A stretch of 64,000 nucleotides of DNA, taken from Burkholderiales bacterium (lineage in GTDB: Bacteria; Pseudomonadota; Gammaproteobacteria; Burkholderiales; Burkholderiaceae_C). The DNA lies in NCBI GenBank assembly GCA_016185015.1, contig JACPOI010000016.1:1-64000 (forward strand), written 5' to 3'. Shown here piece by piece: positions 18,270-27,050 of this stretch (positions are counted from its first letter, which is position 1; every line of letters begins with the position of its first letter). The notes under the pieces are model-generated. The model had not been told where the DNA came from. It did not search any database and saw nothing but the letters and a program-made list of their open reading frames with translations. The position numbers were made by a program, and so were the translations under genes.

Positions 18270-21089
18270 ATGACGCCAGCCCAGCACTTGCCGACCCTGA
18301 CCCCGGCGGCCGGGAAGGTAAAGCCCACGAAATCCAGGCGCGCACGCTGGCGCCAGACCTGGGACCAGTCGTTGGGTTTCAGGCTGTTGACGCTGGGCCT
18401 CATGCCCCTGCTGCTGGCCTTCCCGGTCGTGATCACCATCCTGGTCGTCGTCGGGGGCGACCGGGCCGAGAACCTCATGGAGGTCAACCTGCGCAGCAAC
18501 CTGGCCGGCTCGCGCAACTACCTGGAGCAGTTGCGCAGCGAAGCCGCCACGCGCACCCGCCAGCTCGCCACCTCCGAGCGGCTGATGAGCCTGGTCAATC
18601 CAGACTCCGCCAACCGCGAACTCAACCAGGCCCTAGGGGTCATGGCGCGCAGCGGCGGCCTGGACTTCCTGATCGTTGCCTCCAGCGACGGGCGCGTCAT
18701 CGGCTCAAGCACGGGCCTGCCCCCCGGCACCACGCTGCCCGACTCCCATGTGATCCGCCAGGCCCGCCTCGGCGTGGCCAGCGCGGCCTTCGAACTGTTC
18801 CCGACCGACCAGCTGGGGGCCTTTTCGCCGCAGTTCGCGGCCCAGGCGCGCGTGGTGCCCGCCCCAGCCCCGACCCCGACCAAGGAACCCGACCCACCGA
18901 CGCCGGGCCTGCTGATCCATGCGGCGGCCCACTTTCCGCTGGCCGTGAACAGCCCGGATGCCATCCTGGTCGGCGGCATCCTGGTCAACCGCAACGAGGC
19001 GCTGATCGAGCACATGCGGGAAATCATCTACCCGCTGGGCACCCTGCCCGGTGACGCCGAGGGCGTGACCGCCATCTACATCGACGGCCTGAAAGTCGCA
19101 GTCAGCCGCCAGCGCCAGCGCGGTGAGCGTTCGCTCGGCAGCCTGGCCCCGCCCGCGGTGTTGCATACGGTGCTCGGACAGGGCAAGCCCTGGCTGGGCC
19201 AGCTCGACTTCGATGGTGATCGCTACATGAGCGGCTTCGAGCCGCTGGAAGACAGCCAGGGCCGGCGCATCGGCATGATCGGCGTGCGTTTCCCGGCGGG
19301 CCCCTACCAACAGGCGGCGTTGCTGCTGCTGGGCGCCATCGCCGGCCTGCTGGCCCTGACCATGCTGGCCATCTCGCTGCTGTTCCTGCGCACCGGGCGC
19401 GAACTGACACAGCGCCTGCACCGCATCGGCGAGACCATGACGGCGGTCAGCCAGGGCGACCGGCTGGCCCGGGTCGGCCCCTTGCAGCGCCAGGACGAGC
19501 TCGGCGCGCTGGCACACCACTTCGACGGCCTGCTCGACACCATCGCGGCACAGGACGCGGAGCAGCAGCTGGCCCGCCAGGGCATTGCCGACGAGGCCTC
19601 GCGCCGTCGCACGCTGTTCGAGAAAGTGCACGACGGCATCGTCATCCTCAATCCGGATGGCACCGTGTTCGAGGCCAACCCGCGCTTCGCCGACATGCTG
19701 GGCTACAGCCCGCTGGAGGCTCAATACCTGCAGATCGAGGATTGGGACGCCGGCCGCGCCGGTGCCGGACTATCCAGGCAACTGGCCCATGCCAGCGCGG
19801 TCGGGCGCACCTTCGAATCGGAGATCCGTCAGCGCGATGGCAGCACCTTTCCGGTCGAAATCTCGCTGAGCCGCACCGAATGGGCCGGCCAGGTCTTCAT
19901 CTTCTGCCTGGTGCGCGATATCGCCGAACGCAAGGCGACGGAGATCGAGCTTGAACAGCACCGCCGCACGCTCGAAGCGCTGGTGGAGCAGCGTACCAAG
20001 GAGCTGAACGAGCGCTCAGAGCAGCTCGATGCCATCTTCGCGCTGAGCCCGGACGGTTTTGTCTCCTTCGACCCGCAGGGACGCGTCAACTTCGTCAACG
20101 GCGCCTTCCTGCGCATGGCCGGGCTGGAAGGCATGGACATCGTGGGCAAGGATGAGCCGGCGTTCACGGCGCTGCTGCGCGGCAAGTGCCTGCCGCAGGC
20201 GATGTTCCAGGGCGTGGCCACGCTGCGCAGTGAACTCGACCAGCAGTCTGCGGGCGGCGCCCCGGTCTCGAACCGGCGTCAGCTGTTCGAACTGGCCGCC
20301 CCGGCCAGCCGGGTGCTGGAAGTGGGGCTGCGTCTGGCCGAGAAGGCCAGCAACGTCTCCTACATCCTGCACTTCCGGGACGTGACGTACGAGACCGAGG
20401 TCGACCGCATGAAGAGCGAGTTCCTGAGCACCGCGGCACATGAGCTGCGCACGCCCATGGCCAGCATCTACGGCTACACCGAGTTGTTGCGCGCCCGCGA
20501 ATTCGACGCACCCCGGCGTCAGCAGCTGCTAGAGACCATCTCGCGCCAGTCCCAGCTCATGTCGTCCATCATCAACGAGCTGCTCGATCTCGCGCGCATC
20601 GAGTCACGCCGCGGCAAGGACTTCGTGATCGAGCGCCACGCGCTGCAGGACATCCTGGCCGAGGCGGTCAGCGGCTACAAGGTCCCCGCGGGCCGCAACA
20701 GCCCGGTCGTCGTGCAACCGGACCAGCCGCTGTACGTGGAGGTCGATCAGCAGAAGATCCTGCAGGCCCTGCTCAACATCCTCTCCAACGCCTACAAGTA
20801 CTCCCCCAAGGGGGGTGAGGTGAACGTCAGCCTGCAGGTCGACGACACGCCCGGAGCGCGACGGGTAGGCATCGAGGTACGCGACCAGGGCATCGGCATG
20901 AAACCCGAGGAACTGGCGCGGGTGTTCGAGCGCTTCTACCGGGCCGATGCCAGCGGCAACATCCCCGGCACCGGACTGGGCATGAGCATCGTGAAAGAGA
21001 TCGTCGAGCTGCACCGGGGCGAAGTTCGCCTGGCCAGCGAAACCGGCCGCGGCACCACCGTGCTGCTGTGGCTGCCGCTGGCCGACTAG
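18270..21089 (+). CDS. PAS-domain sensor histidine kinase, orphan
   Basis: Membrane kinase of 939 aa. Order: helix at about 38-60, periplasmic sensor region of about 290 residues including a Pro-rich stretch (APAPTPTKEPDPPTPG), second helix at about 350-372, HAMP (about 373-430), PAS 1 (about 448-560, DGIVILNPDGTVFEANPRF), coiled coil (about 560-585), PAS 2 (about 585-690, PDGFVSFDPQGRVNFVNGAF), HisKA with His724 (STAAHELRTPMASIYG) and HATPase (NILSNAYKYSPKGG, GTGLGMSIVKEIVELH). There is no receiver domain and no response regulator gene adjacent, so the partner must be elsewhere. Orphan binding-protein genes on both sides (LivK-like, divergent; PstS, convergent) suggest nutrient sensing. Confidence 0.9.
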   Translation: MTPAQHLPTLTPAAGKVKPTKSRRARWRQTWDQSLGFRLLTLGLMPLLLAFPVVITILVVVGGDRAENLMEVNLRSNLAGSRNYLEQLRSEAATRTRQLATSERLMSLVNPDSANRELNQALGVMARSGGLDFLIVASSDGRVIGSSTGLPPGTTLPDSHVIRQARLGVASAAFELFPTDQLGAFSPQFAAQARVVPAPAPTPTKEPDPPTPGLLIHAAAHFPLAVNSPDAILVGGILVNRNEALIEHMREIIYPLGTLPGDAEGVTAIYIDGLKVAVSRQRQRGERSLGSLAPPAVLHTVLGQGKPWLGQLDFDGDRYMSGFEPLEDSQGRRIGMIGVRFPAGPYQQAALLLLGAIAGLLALTMLAISLLFLRTGRELTQRLHRIGETMTAVSQGDRLARVGPLQRQDELGALAHHFDGLLDTIAAQDAEQQLARQGIADEASRRRTLFEKVHDGIVILNPDGTVFEANPRFADMLGYSPLEAQYLQIEDWDAGRAGAGLSRQLAHASAVGRTFESEIRQRDGSTFPVEISLSRTEWAGQVFIFCLVRDIAERKATEIELEQHRRTLEALVEQRTKELNERSEQLDAIFALSPDGFVSFDPQGRVNFVNGAFLRMAGLEGMDIVGKDEPAFTALLRGKCLPQAMFQGVATLRSELDQQSAGGAPVSNRRQLFELAAPASRVLEVGLRLAEKASNVSYILHFRDVTYETEVDRMKSEFLSTAAHELRTPMASIYGYTELLRAREFDAPRRQQLLETISRQSQLMSSIINELLDLARIESRRGKDFVIERHALQDILAEAVSGYKVPAGRNSPVVVQPDQPLYVEVDQQKILQALLNILSNAYKYSPKGGEVNVSLQVDDTPGARRVGIEVRDQGIGMKPEELARVFERFYRADASGNIPGTGLGMSIVKEIVELHRGEVRLASETGRGTTVLLWLPLAD

Positions 21090-21145
21090 AACGGGGCTCG
21101 CGACCGCCTCCGGCCCACCCCAGGCGCGAGGAAACCGCTACCGGT

Positions 21146-22204
21146 TCAGAACCCTGTGGCCTGCATGCCGATCGGGTTGCCGGTCTTGTCCTTGACGGAC
21201 GCAATGATCCTGAAGGCCGCCGCCTGCACGCGGGTGGGCAAGCGCACGAAACTGCTCTGCTGCACCAGTTCGTCACCGTGCATGAAGGACCAGGCGAAGA
21301 ACTTCAGGGCGGGCAGGACGTCTTGCGGCTTCTCGGCCACCTGCGGCACGACAACGAAGGTTCCCATGGTGATGGGCCAGGCACCGCGTCGGTTCATGTT
21401 CGTCAGCGTGGTCGTGAAGTTGCCGCTGCTGACCCAGTCGCTGGCCGACAGCGCGGCGCGAAAACTGTCGCTGGACGGGTTCAGGAATTCGCCCGTGGCA
21501 TCCGCCAGCTGCACCGGGGTGAGCTGGTACTCCCGCACATAACCGAAATCGACGTAGCTGATGCCACCCACGGTTTCACGCACGGCCTTGGACACCCCCT
21601 CGCTGCCCTTCGCCGCGATGAACTGTGTGGGCCAGGTGATGCTGTTCTTGACGCCAAACTGCGCCTGCCAGTCCGGGTGGACCTTGGCCAGATAGTCGGT
21701 GTAGTTGTAGGTGGTGCCCGAGCCGTCACTGCGCACGATGACCTTGATGGGCAGGTTGGGCAAGGCCAGGCCCGGGTTGAGCTGGGCAATCTCGGGCGCA
21801 TTCCACTGGGCGACCTGCCCCATGAAGATGCGCGCCAGCACGGTGCCATTCAGTCGCAGCTGGCCGTCGGCGATCCGGGGCAGGTTCACCACGGGCGTGA
21901 TGCCCGTGATGGCGATCGGAAACACCAGCAGCCCGTCCTTGTCGAGTTCGGCGCGCGACGGTGCGACATCAGTCGCCCCATACCCCACCTCGCGCGCCTT
22001 GATCTTGCGCACACCGGCCGAGGAGCCGGCCGATTCGTAGGTCAGCTTGTGACTGGTGGCGCGCTCGTAGGCGGCACCCCAGCTGCGGTAGATCGGTGCC
22101 GCGGCAGATGAGCCGGCCCCTGTGAACGTATCGGCCCAGGCACCGCAGGCGGTCACGGCCAGCCATGCGGCGGCAAATCCCAACGAGATCTTCTTTTTTG
22201 TCAT
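21146..22204 (-). CDS. pstS: PstS-like phosphate-binding protein, no pstCAB nearby
   Basis: Periplasmic phosphate-binding protein, about 352 aa from ATG 22204 (MTKKKISLGF...), with a signal peptide ending near GAWA-DTF. Family motifs: TFTGAGSSAAAPIYRSW (ligand loop), VGYGATDVAPS, and VRSDGSGTTYNYTDYL, which together bind phosphate. The open frame extends upstream to 22267, but the signal peptide only makes sense from 22204 or 22207. pstC, pstA and pstB are not adjacent, so it either serves a distant Pst system or acts as a sensor next to the PAS kinase. Confidence 0.88.
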   Translation of the reverse strand: MTKKKISLGFAAAWLAVTACGAWADTFTGAGSSAAAPIYRSWGAAYERATSHKLTYESAGSSAGVRKIKAREVGYGATDVAPSRAELDKDGLLVFPIAITGITPVVNLPRIADGQLRLNGTVLARIFMGQVAQWNAPEIAQLNPGLALPNLPIKVIVRSDGSGTTYNYTDYLAKVHPDWQAQFGVKNSITWPTQFIAAKGSEGVSKAVRETVGGISYVDFGYVREYQLTPVQLADATGEFLNPSSDSFRAALSASDWVSSGNFTTTLTNMNRRGAWPITMGTFVVVPQVAEKPQDVLPALKFFAWSFMHGDELVQQSSFVRLPTRVQAAAFRIIASVKDKTGNPIGMQATGF

Positions 22205-22451
22205 CATTCCAATCCATCCATTCATGACCGCGCCCGCCCGGTCCGCGCGAGGGGATCGGAACATCACGTCCTCCGCCAGGGTGCGGTCAGACCGGGAAAA
22301 CAGGGGATGTTCGCGCTGGCTGGCAGAGCCAGCCTCAGGCGCGCGGGCGAACTGCGAAATGCAGATACCCGCCCCCGCATTCTAAGTGGAAACCCTTAGC
22401 CGCCTGAGGCGGGCCGGTCATGCGGCGCAGGCCGCGCCGGGCTGGACCGGC

Positions 22452-23240
22452 TCAGTACGTGCCGGGATAGGCGCCACCGTCGGCCAGCACGTTCTGGCCG
22501 TTGATGTAGCCGCCGTGCTGGCTGCACAGGAAGGCGCAGATGGCGCCGAACTCCTCGGGCGTGCCGAAACGCTGGGCCGGGATGGTCATGCGACGCGCGT
22601 TGGCAATGTCTTCGATGGGCTTGCCGGTCTTCTGCGCCGCACCCTGCATGGTGTGCTTGAGGCGATCGGTGTCGAACGCGCCAGGCAGCAGGTTGTTGAT
22701 GGTCACGCCCTTGGCGGCAATCCGTGCATTGCGCGCCACGCCGGCCACGAAGCCGGTCAGGCCGCTGCGCGCGCCGTTGGACAGGCCCAGGATGTCGATC
22801 GGCGCCTTCACCGCGCTGGAGGTGATGTTGACGATGCGGCCGTAGCCGCGCGCGGCCATGCCGTCCACCGTGGCCTTGATCAGCTCGATGGGGGTGAGCA
22901 TGTTGGCATCCACCGCCTTGATCCAGGCCTCGCGGTCCCAGTCGCGGAAGTCGCCGGGCGGCGGGCCACCGGCGTTGGTGACGACGATGTCGAAGTCCTT
23001 GCGCTGGGCGAAGATGGCCTCGCGCCCGGCCACGGTGGTGATGTCCACCGGCACGGCGATGACCTGCACCCCGGGGGCTTCGGCCTTGAGGCTGGTCGCC
23101 GCCGCGTTCAGCGCCTCGGCACCGCGCGCCACGATCACCACATTCACGCCTTCACGCGCCAGCGCCTGCGCGCAGCCGTAGCCCAGGCCCTTGCTCGCGC
23201 CACCGACCAGCGCCCACTTGCCTTTGATTCCGAGATCCAT
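22452..23240 (-). CDS. SDR-family oxidoreductase with atypical active site
   Basis: Short-chain dehydrogenase fold, 262 aa, with cofactor loop GGASKGLGYGCAQAL (residues 14-28) and NAGG after the fourth strand. The catalytic Ser region (VNITSSAVKAP) is present. Where YxxxK is expected the sequence is GLSNGARSGL, so Tyr and Lys are missing. This variant recurs in proteobacterial proteins annotated as FabG-like, but classical reductase chemistry cannot be assumed. It has C-terminal GGYINGQNVLADGGAYPGTY, typical of the family. It is the last gene of a minus-strand run that includes the DMT exporter and gamma-glutamyltransferase. Confidence 0.85.
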   Translation of the reverse strand: MDLGIKGKWALVGGASKGLGYGCAQALAREGVNVVIVARGAEALNAAATSLKAEAPGVQVIAVPVDITTVAGREAIFAQRKDFDIVVTNAGGPPPGDFRDWDREAWIKAVDANMLTPIELIKATVDGMAARGYGRIVNITSSAVKAPIDILGLSNGARSGLTGFVAGVARNARIAAKGVTINNLLPGAFDTDRLKHTMQGAAQKTGKPIEDIANARRMTIPAQRFGTPEEFGAICAFLCSQHGGYINGQNVLADGGAYPGTY

Positions 23241-23315
23241 GATGTTTTCCTGTGAGTAAAAGTCGAATGAAAGAAATGATACGTGGACTGTCGCGTCCCC
23301 GCCGTGGTCGGGCCT

Positions 23316-24227
23316 TCAGTCGGCGGGCAGGCGCGCGGCCCGGCTGAAGACGAAGATACCGGCCAGCACCAGCACGGTGCCGGCCAGCACCCAGCCGGTG
23401 AAGGGCTCGCCCAGCAACCACACGCCCATGAGGATGGTGGACAGGGGCCCCACCATGCCGGCCTGCGCGGCCGCGCCGGCACCAATGCGCTCGATGGCCA
23501 TCATGACCAGCAGCACCGGCACTGCCGTGCAGGCCGTGGCGTTGAGCAGCGAAAGCCAGAGCACCTCGGGTGCGACCTGCGCGGCCGACAGGGGGCGCAG
23601 CAGCAGAAACTGCAGGATGCAGAACAGGCAGGCCGCGCTGGTGGCCAGGCCCACGAGGCGCAGCGAACCCAGGCGCTGCACGAGCTCCCCGCTGTAGCTG
23701 AGGTAGAGCGCATAACTGACGGCACTCAGGAAGACCAGCAGCGTGCCCCAGGCCACGTCGGTCCCGGCCAGCGTGACCTCACGCCCGAACACCAGCATCA
23801 CGCCCGCGTAGCTGATCAGCACACCACCGAGCTGCGCGCGGCTGACGCGCCGGCCGTAGAACAGCAGACCGATCAGCAGCACGATGGTGGGGGTGAGGTA
23901 CAGAACCAGACGCTCGAGTGAGGCGGTGATGTAGGCCAGGCCCGCAAAGTCCAGGAAGCTGGCCAGGTAGTAACCGCAAAAGCCCAGGCCCAGCACGCCC
24001 AAGCAGTCGCGCCGCGTGAGCGCGGCCTGGCCGCGGCTGGCCCACCAGGCCATGACCGCAAACAGCGGCAGCGCAAACAGCATGCGGTACATGATGAGCG
24101 TGACCGCGTCCACCCCGTAACGGTAGGCCAGCTTGACGATGATGGCCTTACCGCTGAAGGCGATGGCACCCGCCATCGCCAGCATCAGACCGGTTGCTAT
24201 GTTTTTGCTAGCGTTCTGTGCCGGCAC
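23316..24227 (-). CDS. EamA-family DMT transporter (2)
   Basis: Inner-membrane exporter of about 303 aa with two five-helix EamA repeats (GLMLAMAGAIAFSGKAIIVK at the start). The start is uncertain. GTG at 24227 (VPAQNASKN) is used because the frame extends further only into the gamma-glutamyltransferase 3' end; TTG at 24236 is also possible. It follows that gene with about 10 bp between, so the two are co-transcribed, which would fit export of an amino acid or peptide product. The substrate is not deducible. Confidence 0.85.
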   Translation of the reverse strand: MPAQNASKNIATGLMLAMAGAIAFSGKAIIVKLAYRYGVDAVTLIMYRMLFALPLFAVMAWWASRGQAALTRRDCLGVLGLGFCGYYLASFLDFAGLAYITASLERLVLYLTPTIVLLIGLLFYGRRVSRAQLGGVLISYAGVMLVFGREVTLAGTDVAWGTLLVFLSAVSYALYLSYSGELVQRLGSLRLVGLATSAACLFCILQFLLLRPLSAAQVAPEVLWLSLLNATACTAVPVLLVMMAIERIGAGAAAQAGMVGPLSTILMGVWLLGEPFTGWVLAGTVLVLAGIFVFSRAARLPAD

Positions 24228-24237
24228 GTCGGACAAC

Positions 24238-25860
24238 TCAGAAACCGGCCGCCTGCCCGTCGCGGCGCGCGTCACTGGCTGCGACGTAACCCTGCACCTT
24301 GGGGTCGCCGGCACGCCAGATGAACTGGCCGGCGCCGAAGTCCTGGTAGGAGTCGTTGATGACTTCCATGCGGTGGCCGCGCGCCGACAGGCCCTGCACG
24401 GTGGCCGGGTTCATGGTCGCCTCGACATTGATCTCGAAGCCCGCGTTGTAGCGCCAGCGCGGCGCGTCACAGGCGGTCTGCGGGTTCTGGCCGTAGTCCA
24501 GCATGCGCACCAGGGTCTGCAGATGGCCTTGCGGCTGCATATTGCCGCCCATCACGCCGAAGCTCATCACCGGCTGGCCGTCCTTGGTGAGGAAGGCCGG
24601 GATGATGGTGTGGATGGGTCGTTTGCCCGGCGCCACCAGGTTGGCCGTGTTCAGGCCGTTGGCGTCCACGTTGAAGCCGTGGCCGCGGTTCTGCAGGCTG
24701 ATGCCGAAGGTCGGCTCCACGCAACCCGAGCCGAAGCCCATGAAGTTGCTCTGGATGAAGCTGATCATCATGCCGTTCTCGTCGGCCGCCGTCAGGTAGA
24801 TGGTGCCGCCCTTGACCGGGTTGCCGGCCTTGAAGTCCTGCGCTTTTTTCATGTCGATGAGCTTGGCGCGGCTGCTCAGGTAGGCGTCGTCCAGCATCTG
24901 CTCGGGCGTCACCTGCATGGCCGAGGGCTCGGCCACGTAGCGGTAGACGTCGGCAAAGGCCAGCTTCATCGCCTCGATCTGCAGATGCTGAGAATCCACG
25001 CTGTCCACGGGCAGGCTGCCCAGGTCGAACTTGTCCAGGATGCCCAGCGCCATCTGCGCGGCGATGCCCTGCCCGTTGGGCGGGATCTCGTGCAGGGTGT
25101 AGCCACGGTAGTTTTTGGCCAGGGGTTTGACCCACTCGGGCTGGTAGCTCGCCAGGTCACTGGCCTTGAGCACACCGCCGCATTCGGCAGCGAAGCTCGC
25201 CAGCGCCTGGGCGATCTCGCCGCGGTAATAGGCCTCGCCCTTGCTCTGCGCGATGGCACGCAGCGCGCGCGCCGCGGCCTTGAACTGGAACAGCTCACCC
25301 ACCTGGGGCGCACGGCCCCAGGGCAGGAAGCTCTGGGCAAAACCCGGCACGCCCTGCAACTCGGGCGTGGCGGCGGCCCACTTCTGCTGCACCACCACGG
25401 GGACGAGGTAGCCGCGCTCGGCGATCTCGATGGCCGGCTCCAGCAGGTCGGCAAAGGGCAGCTTGCCGAAACGCTCACTCAGCGCCACCCAGCCGGCCAC
25501 GGCACCCGGCACGGTGACGGCGTCGATGCCGCGCTTCGGGGGCGTCTTGGCGCCGTCGCCGTACTTGTTCTTGAAGTACTCGGGCGTCCAGCCCTGCGGC
25601 GCGCGGCCCGACGCGTTGAGGCCGTGCAGTTCCTTGCCATCCCACAGGATGGCAAAGGCATCGCTGCCCAGGCCGTTGCTGACCGGCTCGCAAATCATCA
25701 TGGCCGCCGCCGCGGCAATGGCCGCGTCCACCGCATTGCCGCCCTTTTGCATCATGCGCAGGCCAGCCTGGGCGGCCAGCGGGTGCGAAGTGGAAACGAC
25801 GTTGCGCGCGAAGACGGGCAGGCGCGTGCTGGGATAGGGGGTGCTGTAGTTGAAGTTCAT
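24238..25860 (-). CDS. ggt: Gamma-glutamyltransferase family protein
   Basis: N-terminal-nucleophile hydrolase that cleaves gamma-glutamyl bonds, 540 aa from ATG 25860 (MNFNYSTPYP). The frame extends to 25917 without family similarity. Early motifs HPLAAQAGLRMMQKGGNAVDAA and YQPEWVKPL are typical. The autocleavage/nucleophile Thr is Thr353 (KGGTIYLTAADENG). Classic GGTs have TTH at this point, here TIY, which places it in the branch often annotated YwrD-like or acylase-like. No signal peptide is visible, so a cytoplasmic location is likely. Glutathione is not a safe substrate call. Confidence 0.88.
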   Translation of the reverse strand: MNFNYSTPYPSTRLPVFARNVVSTSHPLAAQAGLRMMQKGGNAVDAAIAAAAAMMICEPVSNGLGSDAFAILWDGKELHGLNASGRAPQGWTPEYFKNKYGDGAKTPPKRGIDAVTVPGAVAGWVALSERFGKLPFADLLEPAIEIAERGYLVPVVVQQKWAAATPELQGVPGFAQSFLPWGRAPQVGELFQFKAAARALRAIAQSKGEAYYRGEIAQALASFAAECGGVLKASDLASYQPEWVKPLAKNYRGYTLHEIPPNGQGIAAQMALGILDKFDLGSLPVDSVDSQHLQIEAMKLAFADVYRYVAEPSAMQVTPEQMLDDAYLSSRAKLIDMKKAQDFKAGNPVKGGTIYLTAADENGMMISFIQSNFMGFGSGCVEPTFGISLQNRGHGFNVDANGLNTANLVAPGKRPIHTIIPAFLTKDGQPVMSFGVMGGNMQPQGHLQTLVRMLDYGQNPQTACDAPRWRYNAGFEINVEATMNPATVQGLSARGHRMEVINDSYQDFGAGQFIWRAGDPKVQGYVAASDARRDGQAAGF

Positions 25861-25923
25861 GGTTTCTGGGCTCTTCGTTAGCGTGTCGCCCACTCGCCGG
25901 TGCACGAATGGGCTCATTCGGGG

Positions 25924-26003
25924 ACGCCGTGGAACCGGCTCCGGCGGGTCACTGGCGTCGTCCCCCTGAGGGGACGACGCCCTCAGGGGCGACTCAGGGG
26001 GCA
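25924..26003. repeat. GC-rich intergenic hairpin repeat, likely terminator
   Basis: It contains a perfect 12-bp stem, GGCGTCGTCCCC (25954-25965) with GGGGACGACGCC (25970-25981), loop CTGA. The preceding GGAACCGGCTCC is similar to the sequence at 39325-39350 between lolC and lolD. Repeats of this kind are scattered between genes in Comamonadaceae. Here it lies between the tctC end and ggt start, so it likely terminates tctC transcription. Confidence 0.6.
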
Positions 26004-26056
26004 GCTTAATCCGCAGTGATCTTTCGTTCGGTGATGACTTTTTTCCATTTGGCCGA

Positions 26057-26965
26057 CTACGCCTTCACCACGGCCGCGAAGGCCTGCGGCGTGCCACCGG
26101 TGGTTTCGGCGCCCAGGCGGGCAAAACGCTCCTTGAGTTCCGGTTCGGCCAGGGCGGCGTTCACCGCCTGGTTCACGCGCGCCACGATCTCGGGCGGCAG
26201 GCCGCGCGGGCCATACACGCCGAACCAGGTGACGGACTCGAAACCCGGCAGCAGCTCGGACACCGCGGGCAGCTCGGGCGCCAGCGTGCTGCGCTTGGGG
26301 CTGGTCACGGCCAGGGCCCGCAGTTTGCCGTCGCGCACATGCGGCATGCCCGAGACCACGGAGTCGAACAGCACGTCGACCTTGCCGCTGATCAGATCGG
26401 CAATCGACAGGCCGGTGCCGCGGTAGGGAATGTGCACGAGGAAGGTGCCGGACTGCGCCTTGAAATTCTCGGTGGAGAGATTGGAGATGGTGCCGTTGCC
26501 ACTGGAGGCGTAGTTCAGCCGCCCCGGGTTCTTGCGCGCATGCTCGATGAACTCGCGCAGGGTCTTGGCCGGTGAACTCATGGGCACCAGGATGACCTGC
26601 GGCGAACTGGCCACGTAGACGATGGGCGTGAAGTCCGCCTCGGCGTTGTAGGGCATCCTGGGGTTGATGGCCGGGCCGATGCTGTGCGTGCTGGAGGTCG
26701 TGAGCAGCAGGGTGTAGCCGTCGGCCGGGGCCTGTGCCGCGGCCAGCGCGCCGATCGTGCCGCCGGCGCCGGGCTTGTTGTCGACCACGATGGACTGGCC
26801 CAGCTTCTTCGCCAGCTCCTGGGACAGCGCGCGCGACAGGATGTCGGTGGCGCCGCCCGCGGGGAAAGGCACGACCAGGCGCACCGGCTTGGCCGGCCAG
26901 GTCTGGGCCGAGACCGACAGACTCAGACCGACGACCAGCAGGCCGAGCAGGGTTTTGAACTTCAT
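26057..26965 (-). CDS. tctC: TctC/Bug-family tricarboxylate-binding protein, late nonsense codon
   Basis: Periplasmic binding component of a tripartite tricarboxylate transporter, 302 aa. It has a signal peptide (MKFKTLLGLLVVGLSLSVSA) and the Bug signatures VRLVVPFPAGGATDILSRAL, VVDNKPGAGGTIGA and YRGTGLSIADLISG. The frame stops at TAG (26057-26059) right after VVKA. The next codons read SAKWKKVITERKITAD and then TAA at 26006-26008, which is the normal Bug-family C terminus. One GAG-to-TAG change therefore removes the last 17 residues. The protein may still fold. It is the third gene of a tctB-tctA-tctC run. Confidence 0.9.
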   Translation of the reverse strand: MKFKTLLGLLVVGLSLSVSAQTWPAKPVRLVVPFPAGGATDILSRALSQELAKKLGQSIVVDNKPGAGGTIGALAAAQAPADGYTLLLTTSSTHSIGPAINPRMPYNAEADFTPIVYVASSPQVILVPMSSPAKTLREFIEHARKNPGRLNYASSGNGTISNLSTENFKAQSGTFLVHIPYRGTGLSIADLISGKVDVLFDSVVSGMPHVRDGKLRALAVTSPKRSTLAPELPAVSELLPGFESVTWFGVYGPRGLPPEIVARVNQAVNAALAEPELKERFARLGAETTGGTPQAFAAVVKA

Positions 26966-26987
26966 CTTGGGTCACTCCTCTGAAAAA

Positions 26988-27030
26988 GGCTCCGAAAAGG
27001 CAAGAACGGCACCCACGGGTGCCGTTCTTG
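26988..27030 (-). terminator. Intercistronic hairpin between tctA and tctC
   Basis: Inverted repeat CAAGAACGGCACC (27001-27013) and GGTGCCGTTCTTG (27018-27030), followed on the minus strand by CCTTTTC. A strong stem plus short T-run: an attenuator that would set a different mRNA level for tctC than for tctBA. Confidence 0.7.
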
Positions 27031-27050
27031 GCGGGGAAGGGCCGGAAAAC

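Noticed and set aside
25983..26975. 330-codon frame overlapping tctC in another frame, extending past the TAG
   Set aside because: It is an alternate frame. The family signatures are all in the 26057-26965 frame, and the continuation after TAG is also in that frame.
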